This document shows positions 7,699 to 17,306 of a stretch of DNA of 64,000 nt, in pieces. Where the stretch lies: NCBI RefSeq assembly GCF_000725625.1, contig NZ_JOHS01000033.1:1-64000 (forward strand). Direction: 5' to 3'. The number at the start of each line of letters is the position of its first letter. Positions within the stretch are counted from its first letter, which is position 1. Below the pieces are notes generated by a model. It saw only the letters and a program-made list of their open reading frames with translations. It made no database searches and was not told the DNA's origin. Origin of the DNA: Streptomyces sp. NRRL F-6676 (lineage in GTDB: Bacteria; Actinomycetota; Actinomycetes; Streptomycetales; Streptomycetaceae). The translations under genes were made by a program, and so were the position numbers.

Positions 7699-9387
7699 AT
7701 GTCTGACACCAACAGCCAGCTGCCCCGTCAGGTCGCCGACGCCTACGTCGACGCCCTCGTCCTCCTCGACCCCGTCACCGGCACCTATCTGGGTGTGAAG
7801 GAGAGTTCGAGCAGACTTCCGGACACCTCCCCCGCGGGGCAGGAGGCCCTCGCGGAGCTGGCGCGGGAGACCCTCGCGCGGCTCGACGAGGCGGAGCGCC
7901 TGCCGGGCGCGGACAGTGACATCGAGCGCCGGTGCGCGCGCCTGCTGCGCGAGCGGCTCACCGCCGAACTCGCCGTGCACGAGGCCGACGAGGGCCTGCG
8001 CGCGGTCAGCAACATCCACTCCCCCATCCATTCGATCCGCGACATCTTCACGCTGACGCCGACCGAGACCGAGGAGGACTGGGCGGCCGTCGCCGAGCGC
8101 CTGCGCGCGGTTCCGGCCGCGTTCGACGGCTACCGGGAGTCCCTCGCGCTCGGTCTGGAGCGCAAGCTGTACGGGGGCCCGCGCCCGGCCGCGACCTTCG
8201 TCGGACAGCTCACGGAGTGGGCGGACACCGGAGCGGGGCGCGGCTGGTTCGAGGACTTCGCCGCCGCCGGCCCCGAGGCGCTGCGCGCGGAGCTGGACAC
8301 GGCGGCCCGCGGGGCGACCGCGGCCGTCGTCGCACTGCGCGACTGGATGCGGGACGTGTACGTGCCCACCATCGAGGGCGCGCCGGACACGGTGGGCCGG
8401 GAGCGGTACGCGCGCTGGGCGCGCTACTTCAACGGCACCGACCAGGACCTCGACGAGGCGTACGCGTACGGCTGGTCGGAGTTCCACCGGCTGCTCGGCG
8501 AGATGCGGCAGGAGGCGGAGAAGATCCTGCCCGGCGCCGAGACCCCCTGGGTGGCGCTCGCGCACCTGGACGCGCACGGCACGCACATCGAGGGCGTCGA
8601 GGAGGTGCGCACCTGGCTGCAAGGGCTGATGGACGAGGCGATCGAGGCGCTGGACGGCACGCACTTCGAACTCGCCGAGCGGGTGCGCCGGGTGGAGTCC
8701 CGCATCGCCCCGCCGGGCAGCGCGGCGGCCCCCTACTACAGCGCGCCGTCGCCGGACTTCTCCCGGCCCGGGCGGACCTGGCTGCCCACGATGGGGCAGA
8801 CCCGGTTCCCCGTCTACGACCTGGTCTCCACCTGGTACCACGAGGGCGTGCCGGGCCATCACCTCCAGCTCGCCCAGTGGGCGCACGTCGCCGACGACCT
8901 CTCGCGCTACCAGGCGACCATCGGCGGGGTCAGCGCCAACATGGAGGGGTGGGCGCTGTACGCGGAGCGGCTGATGGACGAACTCGGGTTCCTCACCGAC
9001 GCCGAGCGGCGGCTGGGATATCTGGACGCCCAGATGATGCGGGCGGCGCGGGTCATCGTCGACATCGGCATGCACCTGGAGCTGGAGATCCCGGCGGACT
9101 CGCCGTTCCATCCGGGTGAGCGGTGGACGCCGGAGCTGGCGCAGGAGTTCTTCGGGGCGCACAGCAGCCGGCCGGCGGACTTCGTGGAGAGCGAGCTGAC
9201 GCGGTATCTGTCGATGCCGGGGCAGGCGATCGGGTACAAGTTGGGTGAGCGGGCGTGGTTGCTCGGCCGGGAGGCCGCGCGGAAGCGGCGCGGGGACGCC
9301 TTCGACGCGAAGGCGTGGCACATGGCCGCGTTGTCCCAGGGGTCGCTGGGGCTGGACGATCTGGTGGACGAGTTGTCGCGGCTGTGA
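7699..9387 (+). CDS. DUF885-family metallopeptidase-like protein
   Basis: A 562-aa DUF885 protein, a family related to M3/M32-type zinc carboxypeptidases. The HExxH-like signature appears as HEGVPGHH at about residue 381, and EGWALYAERLMDE follows at about 415, providing the likely zinc ligands and base. No signal peptide is visible, so it is probably cytoplasmic. ATG at 7699 is preferred over ATG at 7690 because GAGGA (7686-7690) is spaced 8 bp from the former. The gene stands alone after the Lrp gene; a physiological peptide substrate is not known. Confidence 0.88.
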   Translation: MSDTNSQLPRQVADAYVDALVLLDPVTGTYLGVKESSSRLPDTSPAGQEALAELARETLARLDEAERLPGADSDIERRCARLLRERLTAELAVHEADEGLRAVSNIHSPIHSIRDIFTLTPTETEEDWAAVAERLRAVPAAFDGYRESLALGLERKLYGGPRPAATFVGQLTEWADTGAGRGWFEDFAAAGPEALRAELDTAARGATAAVVALRDWMRDVYVPTIEGAPDTVGRERYARWARYFNGTDQDLDEAYAYGWSEFHRLLGEMRQEAEKILPGAETPWVALAHLDAHGTHIEGVEEVRTWLQGLMDEAIEALDGTHFELAERVRRVESRIAPPGSAAAPYYSAPSPDFSRPGRTWLPTMGQTRFPVYDLVSTWYHEGVPGHHLQLAQWAHVADDLSRYQATIGGVSANMEGWALYAERLMDELGFLTDAERRLGYLDAQMMRAARVIVDIGMHLELEIPADSPFHPGERWTPELAQEFFGAHSSRPADFVESELTRYLSMPGQAIGYKLGERAWLLGREAARKRRGDAFDAKAWHMAALSQGSLGLDDLVDELSRL

Positions 9388-9469
9388 GGCGGAGGGTGCG
9401 GCGGGGGAGTTGTCTCGCCCCCGCCGCCCCTTCCCGTCCCAACCCGGGGGCAAGCCCCCGGACCCCCAG

Positions 9470-9530
9470 AAGATGCGCGGTTCTCCGCGCCCCTCGCCCC
9501 TGACAGGCGCGCGGGGAACTGTGCGACAAG
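9470..9530. repeat. Short GC-rich Streptomyces intergenic repeat, copy A
   Basis: An inverted pair, GCGCGGTTCTCCGCGCCCC (9475-9493) and GCGCGCGGGGAACTGTGCG (9507-9525), sits between convergent genes. The GGGGCGCGGGGAACTGCGCGA theme recurs at 30058, 46231 (reversed) and 57092. The whole 9388-9560 gap is GC-rich palindromic sequence without a gene. Confidence 0.7.
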
Positions 9531-9560
9531 CCACGACGCACCCGCAGCCGCCGACACCGC

Positions 9561-12554
9561 TCAACCCACCCCCCGGTGGCGCACCCTCGACCCCGTCCGC
9601 TCCTTGACCACCTCCAGCTGCGCGTGCACCCGGCGGCGCAGATCGGGGACGTGACTGACGATGCCCACGCTGCGGTCGCGTTCGCGCAGGGCGTCCAGGA
9701 CGTCGAGGACCTCGTCGAGGGTCTGGTCGTCGAGGCTGCCGAAGCCCTCGTCGATGAAGAGGGTGTCGAGCCGCACTCCCCCGGCCTCGTCGGTGACGAC
9801 GTCGGCGAGGCCGAGGGCCAGCGCGAGGGACGCGAAGAACGTCTCGCCGCCCGAGAGCGTGGCGGTGTCGCGTTCGCGGCCGGTCCACGCGTCCACGACG
9901 TGCAGTCCGAGGCCGCTGCGGCCGCGCCCGGAACGGTCGTCGGAGTGGACCAGCGTGTACCGCCCGGACGACATCCGCCCCAGCCGTACGGTCGCGGCGG
10001 CGGCCACCTGTTCGAGACGGGCGGCGAGTACGTACGACTCCAGCCGCATCCTCCGTTCGTTGTCCGCGGAGGTGCCCGCGGTGAGGGAGGCGAGGCGGGC
10101 CACCCGGTCGTAGGCGTCGCGCAGCGGGGCCAGCCGGCGCACCGCGGTGGCGGCGTGCGCGGAGAGCCGGTCGAGCTCGGCGCACCGCCGGGCCGCCGCG
10201 TCCCGTGCGGAGGCGGCCTGCTGGAGGCGCCGGCCGGCTCGCTCGGCGGCCCGCTCGGCGGAGTCGACGTCGGCGGCCGGGCGTCGGGCGGCGGCCGCGG
10301 TCTCCGGTTCGGCGAGCACCGCGCGCACGGCGGCCTCCTCCTGCTGCCTGACGTCCAGGCGCCGTTGCAGCGCGCGGTGGGCGTCGTCGTCGAGGAGGGC
10401 GGCGGCCGCCTCGGCCGGGTTGTCGAAGCCGGCCCGGAACGCGGCGTCCGCGAGGCGGGCGTCGGCGGTCTTCAGCCGCTGCGCGGTGTCGTCCGCCACA
10501 CGGGCCGCCTCGGCCGCCTCAGTGAGCCGGGCGCCCTCGCGCTCCAGTTGGGCGGCGCGCGCGGCGACGCTGCCGGCGTCCCCACTGGCGCGGGACACCT
10601 CCTGCTCCAGCGCGGTCCGTTCGCGCTCCAGCGCGTCCCGGCGGGAGACCCGGGCGGCGGCGCGCAGGGCGGCCCGCTCCCGGGCGGCATCGCGGCGTTC
10701 GCGCTCCTGTTCGGCCCGGCGCAGCTCCTCCTGAGCGGGGTGCAGCGATGAGGCGGCGTCCCGGGCTCGCGTGTACTGGCTATCCAACTCGGCCGATCGG
10801 TGCGCGAGTTCGTCGACGGGGGTGTCGCCGGCCTCGGCTCCGGCGGCGGCCAGCGACTCGCGCAGGGAGCCGTGCCTTCGTTCGTCCTCGGCGCGCTCCT
10901 GCTCCGCCCGCCGGTACTCCGCGAGTGCCCGCTCCTCGGTCTCCCGGTCGACGTGGCCGGCGTCCTTGCGGGCGGGCGCGGGGTGGTCGGTGGCGCCGCA
11001 GACCGCGCAGGGTTCGCCGTCGGCGAGGCCGGCGGCGAGTTCGGCGGCGATGCCGCGCAGCCGCTGTTCCTTCAGGGTGAGCCAGTGCTCGTGGGCCTCG
11101 GCGGCACGCTCCCGGGAGGCGAGGGCGCGGGCGGCCGCCGCCTCGGTGTCGCGGGCGAGCCGGTCGCGCAGCCGGGCGGCGTCGAGCCGGGCGCGGGCCG
11201 GTTCGCGCTGGACGGCAAGCTGTTCGGCCCTGGTCGCGGCCTCCTGCGCGGCGTCGATCCGGCCCTGGAGTTCCTCGCGGACCGTCTCCCAGTCGGCGAG
11301 CCAGCTCTCGGCGTCCTGGAGTTCGGCGTCGTCGGCCGACTCCTCGCGGTCCAGCGCCGTCTGCTCGGTGGCGAGTTCGGTGAGCCGGTGTTCCGCGCGG
11401 CGGGCCGACTCCAGTTCCCCGCGCTCCTCGGCGGCCCGCCGGGAGGCGGCGGCGAGCCCGGAGGCATCCAGCCCGGCGAGGGGTTCCGGGAGCACGGCAC
11501 GCGCGGCCGTCTCCGCCCGGGCCGCGTGCGCGTGCTCGCGCTCGGCGGCCTCCCGCAGGTCGAGCGCCGGGGCGACCGCCTCGGCCTTGCGGGACCGTTC
11601 CATCCGCAGCCGGTCCTGCTCGGCGGCGTCGGCGTGCTCCCGGAGGCGGACGGCCCGCTCCTCGGCCTCCGCGAACCGGCGTTGCAGTCCGGCCAGTCGG
11701 CGGGCCTCCTCCAGCGCGCGGGCGGTGGCGACGGCGGCCGTCCCGGCGGCGGTGTGGGCGCAGGTCGCGATCGTGAGCCGTTCGCGGGCGGTGGTGCGGG
11801 CGAGCGCGGCCCAGGTCAGCACCGCCTCGGCGAGCCCCGGGTCGCCCGGGGTCAGCTCCGGCGGCGGGGTACCGTCGCCCGCCGCCTGCTGCATGCGGTG
11901 GGCGTCCGCGAGCAGCGCGGCGTCTCCCTCGCGCACGTCGGCCTCGGCGGCGCGCCGGCGTTCGGCGAGCCGCTTCTCGACGTCGGCGAAGCGGCGGGTG
12001 TCGAACAGCCGCCCGAGCAGCCGGCCGCGGGCCTCGGCGTCGGCGCGCAGGAACCGCGCGAAGTCGCCCTGGGGCAGCAGCACCACCTGGCAGAACTGTT
12101 CCCGGCTCATGCCGAGGAGCTGGGTGATCTCCTCGCCGATCTCCTGGTGGGAGCGGCTGAGGTCCTTCCACGCGGCGGCCCGGGTGTCGTATTCGCGCAG
12201 CCAGGACTGTGCCTTGTCGGTGGTCGTGCCCGTGCCGCGCTTCTTGGGGCGGGCCCAGGGCGGCTGCCGGGTGATCTCCAGGCGGCGGCCGGCGACGGTG
12301 AGGTCGAGCCGGACCTCGGTACGGGTGCCGGGCGGGGCGTGGTCGCTGCGCAGGGTGAGGCCCTGGCCGCTCTGCCGGGCGCCGGGCACGGCCCCGTAGA
12401 GCGCGTAGCAGACCGCGTCCAGGACGGAGGTCTTGCCGGCGCCGGTCGGTCCGTGCAGCAGGAAGAGCCCGGCGGCCGAGAGGGCGTCGAAGTCGATGCT
12501 CTGGGTGGTGCCGAAGGGCCCGAAGGCCGTGATGTCCAGCCGGTGCAGCCTCAT
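9561..12554 (-). CDS. sbcC: DNA repair exonuclease SbcC (SMC-like ATPase)
   Basis: A 997-aa Rad50-type ATPase of the SbcCD nuclease, which cleaves hairpins and protein-blocked DNA ends. A Walker A (GPTGAGKTS, about 34-42) and N-terminal ATPase half are followed by long Ala/Glu/Arg-rich coiled coils interrupted by a zinc hook CAVCG near residue 515. The C-terminal ATPase half has the signature LSGGETFFASLALALGL and Walker B DTLFIDEGFGSLD. The ATG at 12554 has GGAGGGGGAG upstream. It lies 64 bp after sbcD and is surely co-transcribed with it. Confidence 0.95.
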   Translation of the reverse strand: MRLHRLDITAFGPFGTTQSIDFDALSAAGLFLLHGPTGAGKTSVLDAVCYALYGAVPGARQSGQGLTLRSDHAPPGTRTEVRLDLTVAGRRLEITRQPPWARPKKRGTGTTTDKAQSWLREYDTRAAAWKDLSRSHQEIGEEITQLLGMSREQFCQVVLLPQGDFARFLRADAEARGRLLGRLFDTRRFADVEKRLAERRRAAEADVREGDAALLADAHRMQQAAGDGTPPPELTPGDPGLAEAVLTWAALARTTARERLTIATCAHTAAGTAAVATARALEEARRLAGLQRRFAEAEERAVRLREHADAAEQDRLRMERSRKAEAVAPALDLREAAEREHAHAARAETAARAVLPEPLAGLDASGLAAASRRAAEERGELESARRAEHRLTELATEQTALDREESADDAELQDAESWLADWETVREELQGRIDAAQEAATRAEQLAVQREPARARLDAARLRDRLARDTEAAAARALASRERAAEAHEHWLTLKEQRLRGIAAELAAGLADGEPCAVCGATDHPAPARKDAGHVDRETEERALAEYRRAEQERAEDERRHGSLRESLAAAGAEAGDTPVDELAHRSAELDSQYTRARDAASSLHPAQEELRRAEQERERRDAARERAALRAAARVSRRDALERERTALEQEVSRASGDAGSVAARAAQLEREGARLTEAAEAARVADDTAQRLKTADARLADAAFRAGFDNPAEAAAALLDDDAHRALQRRLDVRQQEEAAVRAVLAEPETAAAARRPAADVDSAERAAERAGRRLQQAASARDAAARRCAELDRLSAHAATAVRRLAPLRDAYDRVARLASLTAGTSADNERRMRLESYVLAARLEQVAAAATVRLGRMSSGRYTLVHSDDRSGRGRSGLGLHVVDAWTGRERDTATLSGGETFFASLALALGLADVVTDEAGGVRLDTLFIDEGFGSLDDQTLDEVLDVLDALRERDRSVGIVSHVPDLRRRVHAQLEVVKERTGSRVRHRGVG

Positions 12555-12618
12555 CGGCTCCCCCTCCCCCGTGACAGTGCCGGTGCCGGTGCCGTGGTGT
12601 CCCCGTGTGTCCCGGTGG

Positions 12619-13782
12619 TCATGGGGCGACCTCCCGGACCGTGGCCTCGGCGCGTACGGCGTCGAACGCGTCCTGGAGGACGAGCCGTTCGCGGTCATCG
12701 GGGGCGGCGCCGCGCACATGGGTCACGAAGTCCTCCGCGATCTCCTGGTCGGAGCGGCCGGCCAGCCGGCGGGCGTAGCTGACGCCGGGTTCCTCGGGGG
12801 CGCGGTCCGGGTCGAAGACGAGGCTGAGGGTGTGCGGGAACCGCTCGGTGAGCCGGGCCATGGGCTCGACGGGGCGGACCGGGTCGGTGAGGGTGGCCTC
12901 CACCCATGCCTCCTGGTGCCGGGCCAGTTCCGTGTCGGCGAGCAGTTCCTCCAGGCGGCCGCGGATCCGGGCGAGCGGGCGCGGCACCGGGCAGTCGACG
13001 CGCTCGGCGGTGACCGCTCCGTCCGCGCCGAGGTCGATGAGCCACATGCTCTTGCGGTGGCCGGACTCGGAGAAGGAGTACGGCAGCGGGGAGCCGGAGT
13101 AGCGGACGCGGGCGGTGAGCGTCTGGCTGCCGTGCAGATGGCCGAGGGCCACGTAGTCGACGCCGTCGAAGACCCCGGCGGGGACGGAGGCGACGCCGCC
13201 GACGGTGATGTCCCGTTCGCTGTCGCTGGCCTCGCCGCCGGTGACGAACGCGTGTGCGAGGACGACGGAGCGGGTGCCGGCGGGGCGGGCGGCGAGGTCG
13301 GCGCGGACCCGGTCCATGGCGGCGGCGAGCACCTGTTCGTGCCCGGCCTTCTCGACGCCGAACTGCTCGCGCACCAGGGCCGGTTCGAGGTAGGGCAGGC
13401 CGTAGAAGGCGACGTCCCCGTGGGCGTCGGCGAGGATCACCGGGGTGCCGCAGGCGGCGGGATCGGTGCGCAGATGTATGCCGGCCCGGCCGATGAGCCC
13501 GGCGCCGACACCGAGCCGGCGGGCCGAGTCGTGGTTGCCGGAGATCATCACCGTGGGCACACCGGCGTCGGCGAGGCGGTGCAGGGCGTCGTCGAACAGC
13601 TCCACGGCGGCCAGCGGCGGCACCGCGCGGTCGTACACGTCCCCCGACACGACCACCGCGTCGACCGCGCGCTCGCGCACGGTCGCGACCAGGTGAGAGA
13701 CGAACCCGGCCTGGGCGTCGAGCATGTTCACCCGGTGGAACGCCCGGCCGAGATGCCAGTCGGACGTGTGCAGAAGCCTCAT
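12619..13782 (-). CDS. sbcD: DNA repair exonuclease SbcD (Mre11-like nuclease)
   Basis: A 387-aa calcineurin-fold nuclease subunit. All metal-binding motifs are visible: DWHLGR near the N-terminus, SGDVYDR, SGNHDS, LAHAF and GHLHG. It provides the Mn-dependent nuclease of SbcCD, with the C-terminal capping region expected to contact the SbcC ATPase. It is the first gene of the sbcDC operon on the minus strand. Length is typical. Confidence 0.96.
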   Translation of the reverse strand: MRLLHTSDWHLGRAFHRVNMLDAQAGFVSHLVATVRERAVDAVVVSGDVYDRAVPPLAAVELFDDALHRLADAGVPTVMISGNHDSARRLGVGAGLIGRAGIHLRTDPAACGTPVILADAHGDVAFYGLPYLEPALVREQFGVEKAGHEQVLAAAMDRVRADLAARPAGTRSVVLAHAFVTGGEASDSERDITVGGVASVPAGVFDGVDYVALGHLHGSQTLTARVRYSGSPLPYSFSESGHRKSMWLIDLGADGAVTAERVDCPVPRPLARIRGRLEELLADTELARHQEAWVEATLTDPVRPVEPMARLTERFPHTLSLVFDPDRAPEEPGVSYARRLAGRSDQEIAEDFVTHVRGAAPDDRERLVLQDAFDAVRAEATVREVAP

Positions 13783-13912
13783 GATCCCCGAGACTAACGG
13801 GAGGGTACGACAACGCGGGCGGCTACTCCCGTATCGGACCGATATGCCCGACTCGTGGGACCCTTACGCCCCGACCGCCCCAACAGCCGCCGGATTTGCG
13901 CCCTTTGTCCGG

Positions 13913-14539
13913 CTATGCCGCCCCGTAGGCCTCTCCGCCCAGCTCGAAGTGGGCGGTTCCGGCGGTGAGGTCGGCGAGCCAGGCGCGGAAGGCGTCCACG
14001 TCGGCGTCCGGCAGCCCGATCTCCAGGGCGACGGCCTGCCCGTAGCGGACGTCGCGCACCTCGCGCCCGGTGGCCAGCAGCTCGTGTCGCACCTTGCCGG
14101 CGCGCTGGTGGTCGACGGTGACGGTGGCGAGCCGGAAGCGGCGCCGGGTGACCGTGCCGAGCGCGTCGAGGGCCTCGCCGACGGCACCGCCGTACGCCCG
14201 GATCAGTCCGCCCGCGCCGAGCTTGACGCCGCCGTAGTACCGGGTGACGACGGCGACGGCGTACCGCAGGTCGCGGCGCAGCAGCATCTGTAGCATCGGG
14301 ACGCCCGCGGTGCCGCCCGGTTCGCCGTCGTCGCTCGCCTTCTGCACGGAGGCGTCGGCACCGATGACGTAGGCGAAACAGTTGTGCGTGGCGTCGGCGT
14401 GCTCCTTGCGGACGGCGGCGACGAACTCCTGCGCCTCCCGCTCGGTGGCCGCGGGGGCGAGGGCGCACAGGAAGCGCGAGCGGTTGACCTCGGTCTCGTG
14501 CACGCCGGGGTGGGCGATCGTGCGGTACTCGTCCTGCAT
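13913..14539 (-). CDS. YigZ/IMPACT family protein (UPF0029)
   Basis: A 208-aa protein with an N-terminal IMPACT (UPF0029) domain containing DDGEPGGTAGVPML and VVTRYYGGVKLGAGGL, both family signatures, and a C-terminal DUF1949-type half from about residue 140. Bacterial YigZ function is not settled; nucleic acid binding has been proposed from structure and by analogy with eukaryotic IMPACT. It sits alone on the minus strand after sbcD, separated by 130 bp. Confidence 0.9.
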   Translation of the reverse strand: MQDEYRTIAHPGVHETEVNRSRFLCALAPAATEREAQEFVAAVRKEHADATHNCFAYVIGADASVQKASDDGEPGGTAGVPMLQMLLRRDLRYAVAVVTRYYGGVKLGAGGLIRAYGGAVGEALDALGTVTRRRFRLATVTVDHQRAGKVRHELLATGREVRDVRYGQAVALEIGLPDADVDAFRAWLADLTAGTAHFELGGEAYGAA

Positions 14540-14582
14540 ACGAGCAGCCTATGCGGTGGTCGTACCGCTCCCCCGGGGTCCG

Positions 14583-15266
14583 TCAGCCCCAGGCGCCGAT
14601 CTCCCGGGTCAGCTCCAGGCCGAGCAGCCGGTCGGCGTAGGCGTACGACTCGAAGCGGGCGCCCGGCGGCACGTCCTCGGCCTCCTCCAGGCGTCGCAGC
14701 ACCTCCAGGGCGGCGGGCAGGTCGAGATCGTCCTCCCAGGCGGCACGCAGTTGCCGCCGCACGGCGTCGGGGACGGGCCGGGAGGGGTGGTCCGCCCAGC
14801 CCGCGACCGAGCGGCGCCACCGGGCGAGCGTCTGCTGCGCCGTTGCCAGCGCACCGGTGCCCAGCTCCGCGGTGAGCCCCCGGGGGATGGTCAGCAGGGC
14901 GAGGCGGAGAGCGATGGGGTCGGGGGTGCCGGAGGGCTCGCCGGCGGGGGCCACCTCCAGGTGCGGTCCGTCCCCGGGGGCCGGCTGCCCGGCGCCGCGC
15001 ACGTGCAGGACGCGGCCTCCGGGCGGGGCCTCGGGCTCGGCGCGCCGGATCCCGAGCGCGTCGGCCCGGGCCCGCAGCTCCGGACCCGGACGGGCGACGG
15101 TGAGGGAGAGGCCGCCGTCGAGGTCCAGGGCACGCGCCAGCACGTCCGCCACGAGCAGCAGCCGCAGGGCGGAGGCGTCCGCACCCGCCGCATGGACATG
15201 GACGCGGGTCAGCCCGCGCGGAAGATCGGTGGGTTCGCCGCTCCGGGCGTCGGTGATGTGCAGCAC
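14583..15266 (-). CDS. Conserved protein of unknown function, possibly related to CysS/MshC C-terminal region
   Basis: A 227-aa protein with no signal or membrane segment. Its C-terminal third (AAWEDDLDLPAALEVLRRLEEAEDVPPGARFESYAYADRLL, given here in part) reminds me of the helical region after the catalytic domain of cysteinyl-tRNA synthetase and MshC ligases. The N-terminal half (LLLVADVLARALDLDG) could be a decayed nucleotide-binding core. No HIGH or KMSKS motif is present, so it should not be an active synthetase. The similarity is recognised from memory only. Confidence 0.55.
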   Translation of the reverse strand: MLHITDARSGEPTDLPRGLTRVHVHAAGADASALRLLLVADVLARALDLDGGLSLTVARPGPELRARADALGIRRAEPEAPPGGRVLHVRGAGQPAPGDGPHLEVAPAGEPSGTPDPIALRLALLTIPRGLTAELGTGALATAQQTLARWRRSVAGWADHPSRPVPDAVRRQLRAAWEDDLDLPAALEVLRRLEEAEDVPPGARFESYAYADRLLGLELTREIGAWG

Positions 15267-15333
15267 GGGGCCGAGCCTAAGGGCTGTCCCGTAATCCCTG
15301 GTGGATCAGCGTGCGGCGTCAGATGCGGTGCAT

Positions 15334-15391
15334 CGCAAGGCGGAGGGGTGCCCGGATACTGGATGTATCCGGGGTGCTCCCCGTCGTTGCG
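15334..15391. repeat. Long imperfect hairpin, probably a dispersed MITE-like repeat
   Basis: The arm 15334-15359 (starting CGCAAGGCGGAGGGG, ending CCGGATAC) pairs with 15365-15391 (starting GTATCCGGGG, ending CGTTGCG) across the 5-nt loop TGGAT, with only a few mismatches. It is preceded by GGGCTGTCCCGTAATCCCTG, which I recall as a motif repeated in Streptomyces chromosomes. It occupies most of the 15267-15457 gap. It may be non-autonomous mobile DNA. Confidence 0.6.
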
Positions 15392-15457
15392 CGTCACAGG
15401 CGTGTTCTCGTGCCGCACACCGTGTCACGCACCGCCCCGACGTCGAAGGAGCCCCAC

Positions 15458-15865
15458 GTGTACGGCGACAGCGCAACCATCCGCAGGATCCTCACGGAGC
15501 TGGGCGACACCTGGGCGGTCGTCGGTCTGTCGACCAACCAGAACCGGGCGGCGTACGGCGTGGCCGGGGTGCTTCAGCGGTTCGGCAAGCGGATCGTGCC
15601 GGTGCACCCCAAGGCCGAGACGGTCCACGGCGAGCGGGGATACCCCTCGCTGGAGGCGATCCCGTTCCCGGTGGACGTGGTGGACGTGTTCGTCAACAGC
15701 GAGCTGGCGGGCCCGGTCGCCGACCAGGCGGTCGCGATCGGCGCCAAGGGTGTCTGGTTCCAGCTCGACGTGATCGACGAGGAGGCGTACGCGCGCACCC
15801 GTGCGGCGGGTCTGGAGATGGTGATGGACCGCTGCCCGGCCATCGAGATCCCGCGCCTGGTCTGA
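15458..15865 (+). CDS. CoA-binding domain protein (YccU type)
   Basis: A 135-aa single-domain Rossmann protein of the CoA-binding family (VVGLSTNQNRAAYGVAGVLQ glycine-poor loop, IPVHPKAETVHG-like motif and GAKGVWFQ). These proteins resemble the CoA-binding part of succinyl-CoA synthetase but have no catalytic partner domain. The GTG at 15458 is chosen because GAAGGAG lies 7-12 bp upstream and the domain begins there. The role is unknown; it may sense or buffer CoA thioesters. Confidence 0.85.
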   Translation: MYGDSATIRRILTELGDTWAVVGLSTNQNRAAYGVAGVLQRFGKRIVPVHPKAETVHGERGYPSLEAIPFPVDVVDVFVNSELAGPVADQAVAIGAKGVWFQLDVIDEEAYARTRAAGLEMVMDRCPAIEIPRLV

Positions 15866-15934
15866 TCCGGCCGGCCTGATGCGGCCGGTCCGATGTGCCC
15901 GCCCCGATGTGCCCGGTCCGGCCCGGTCCGGGGA

Positions 15935-17047
15935 TCAGTGGCGGTGGGGGCCCTCCCGGTGCACCGGTCCGTGCGCCCGCTCGCAGTGCGGGCCGCGCGC
16001 CGGGGCGGCGTCCCCGGGGAGCGCCACCTGCAACAGCCGCTCGGGGGCGTGGTCGACCTGGAGCGTGGTGTGCGTGATGGCGTACTCCCCCCGCAGCACC
16101 TCCTCCAGATCGCGCCGCACTTCGTGGCACTCGCCGCCCGGCTCCACCAGGACGTGCGCCGAGAGCGCCGACTGCCCCGAGGTGATCTGCCAGACGTGCA
16201 GGTCGTGCACCTCGACGACGCCGGACCGGCCGGCCAGCCGGTCGCCGAGCACGTCCGGGTCGACGTCGGCGGGGGCGGCCTCCAGGAAGATGCGCCCGGA
16301 GTCGCGCAGCAGCCCGTACGCCGCCTTCACCATGAGGGCGACGACGACGAGCGTGGCCAGCGCGTCGGCGCGGGCGAAGCCGGTCAGCACGACGACGAGC
16401 GCGGCGACGGCGGTACCGATGAAGGCGAACAGGTCGTTGAGGATGTGCTGGTAGGCGCCCTCGACGTTGAGCGAGCCGCGGTTGGCCCGGGACAGGCACC
16501 AGGTGGCGGCCACGTTCACGGCGATGCCGACGAGCGCCGTGACCAGCATCAGTCCGCCCTCGACCGCCGGCGGGGAGATGAGCCGCCGCACCGCCTCGTA
16601 CGCCAGCCAGGCGCCGAGGAGCAGCAGGGTGAGGCCGTTGACCTGGGCGGACAGGATCTCCGCGCGCTTGAGCCCGTAGGTGAAGCCGCCGTGCGCGGGG
16701 CGCGCGGCCAGCCGCATGGCGACGAGCGCGAGCACGATGGACGCGGCGTCGGTGAGCATGTGGGCCGCGTCCGAGAGCAGCGCCAGCGACCCGGCGACGA
16801 GACCGACGGCGACCTCGGCGGCCATGAAGACGGTGATCAGCGCGAGCGCGGCGCCCAGCCAGCGGCGGTCGGCGTCGGCGGAGACACCGTGCGAGTGACC
16901 GGCGTGACCGCTGTGGCCGTCGTGACCGCCGCGGCTCCCGTGACCGGAGTGGCCGGCGTCACCGCCGTGCTCGCCCTGACTGACGTGGTCATGTGCGCGG
17001 ACGTCGTCGTGCTGCTGCTCGTCGGGCCGGTGGTCGTGGTCGCTCAT
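15935..17047 (-). CDS. Cation diffusion facilitator metal exporter (CzcD-like)
   Basis: A 370-aa membrane transporter that exchanges Zn, Cd or Co for protons. A His/Asp-rich cytoplasmic N-tail (residues 1-55) is followed by six membrane helices with SDAAHMLTDA in helix 2 and a matching HxxxD-type site later (HILNDLFAF). A C-terminal cytoplasmic ferredoxin-like domain contains HDLHVWQI and ends in another His-rich tail (HCERAHGPVHREGPHRH). The ATG at 17047 (MSDHDHRP) begins the His-rich tail, with GAAGG upstream. No metal-sensing regulator is adjacent. Confidence 0.92.
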   Translation of the reverse strand: MSDHDHRPDEQQHDDVRAHDHVSQGEHGGDAGHSGHGSRGGHDGHSGHAGHSHGVSADADRRWLGAALALITVFMAAEVAVGLVAGSLALLSDAAHMLTDAASIVLALVAMRLAARPAHGGFTYGLKRAEILSAQVNGLTLLLLGAWLAYEAVRRLISPPAVEGGLMLVTALVGIAVNVAATWCLSRANRGSLNVEGAYQHILNDLFAFIGTAVAALVVVLTGFARADALATLVVVALMVKAAYGLLRDSGRIFLEAAPADVDPDVLGDRLAGRSGVVEVHDLHVWQITSGQSALSAHVLVEPGGECHEVRRDLEEVLRGEYAITHTTLQVDHAPERLLQVALPGDAAPARGPHCERAHGPVHREGPHRH

Positions 17048-17306
17048 GTCGGATGCCTTCCCCCATTGCCGCGGACGCGTCGCACCCGGTCGGGGTGCGG
17101 TGCTCCGACTGCCACGCCCGGGCCGGCGGCGGCCGCCTCGCCCGGGCACCGCAGTGGGTGCCCCGACGGCAGTCAAACGCATCCGGACACGGAACGGCAA
17201 AGGCTGCACCGGTGACCGTTGTCATCTCCGTTAACACCGCCCTGACCTGCGGCGATACCGCCCGCCGACAGGACCGCGCGGAGGCGGTCCAGGAGGGGGC
17301 GCCCGC

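Noticed and set aside
5821..10185. A 1454-codon open frame on the minus strand
   Set aside because: It joins the real transsulfuration gene with antisense of the Lrp, DUF885 and sbcC genes. Only 5821-7056 has family motifs and a start.
14583..15266. A mycothiol ligase (MshC) or cysteinyl-tRNA synthetase
   Set aside because: No HIGH or KMSKS motifs and only about half the length; at most a distant C-terminal resemblance.
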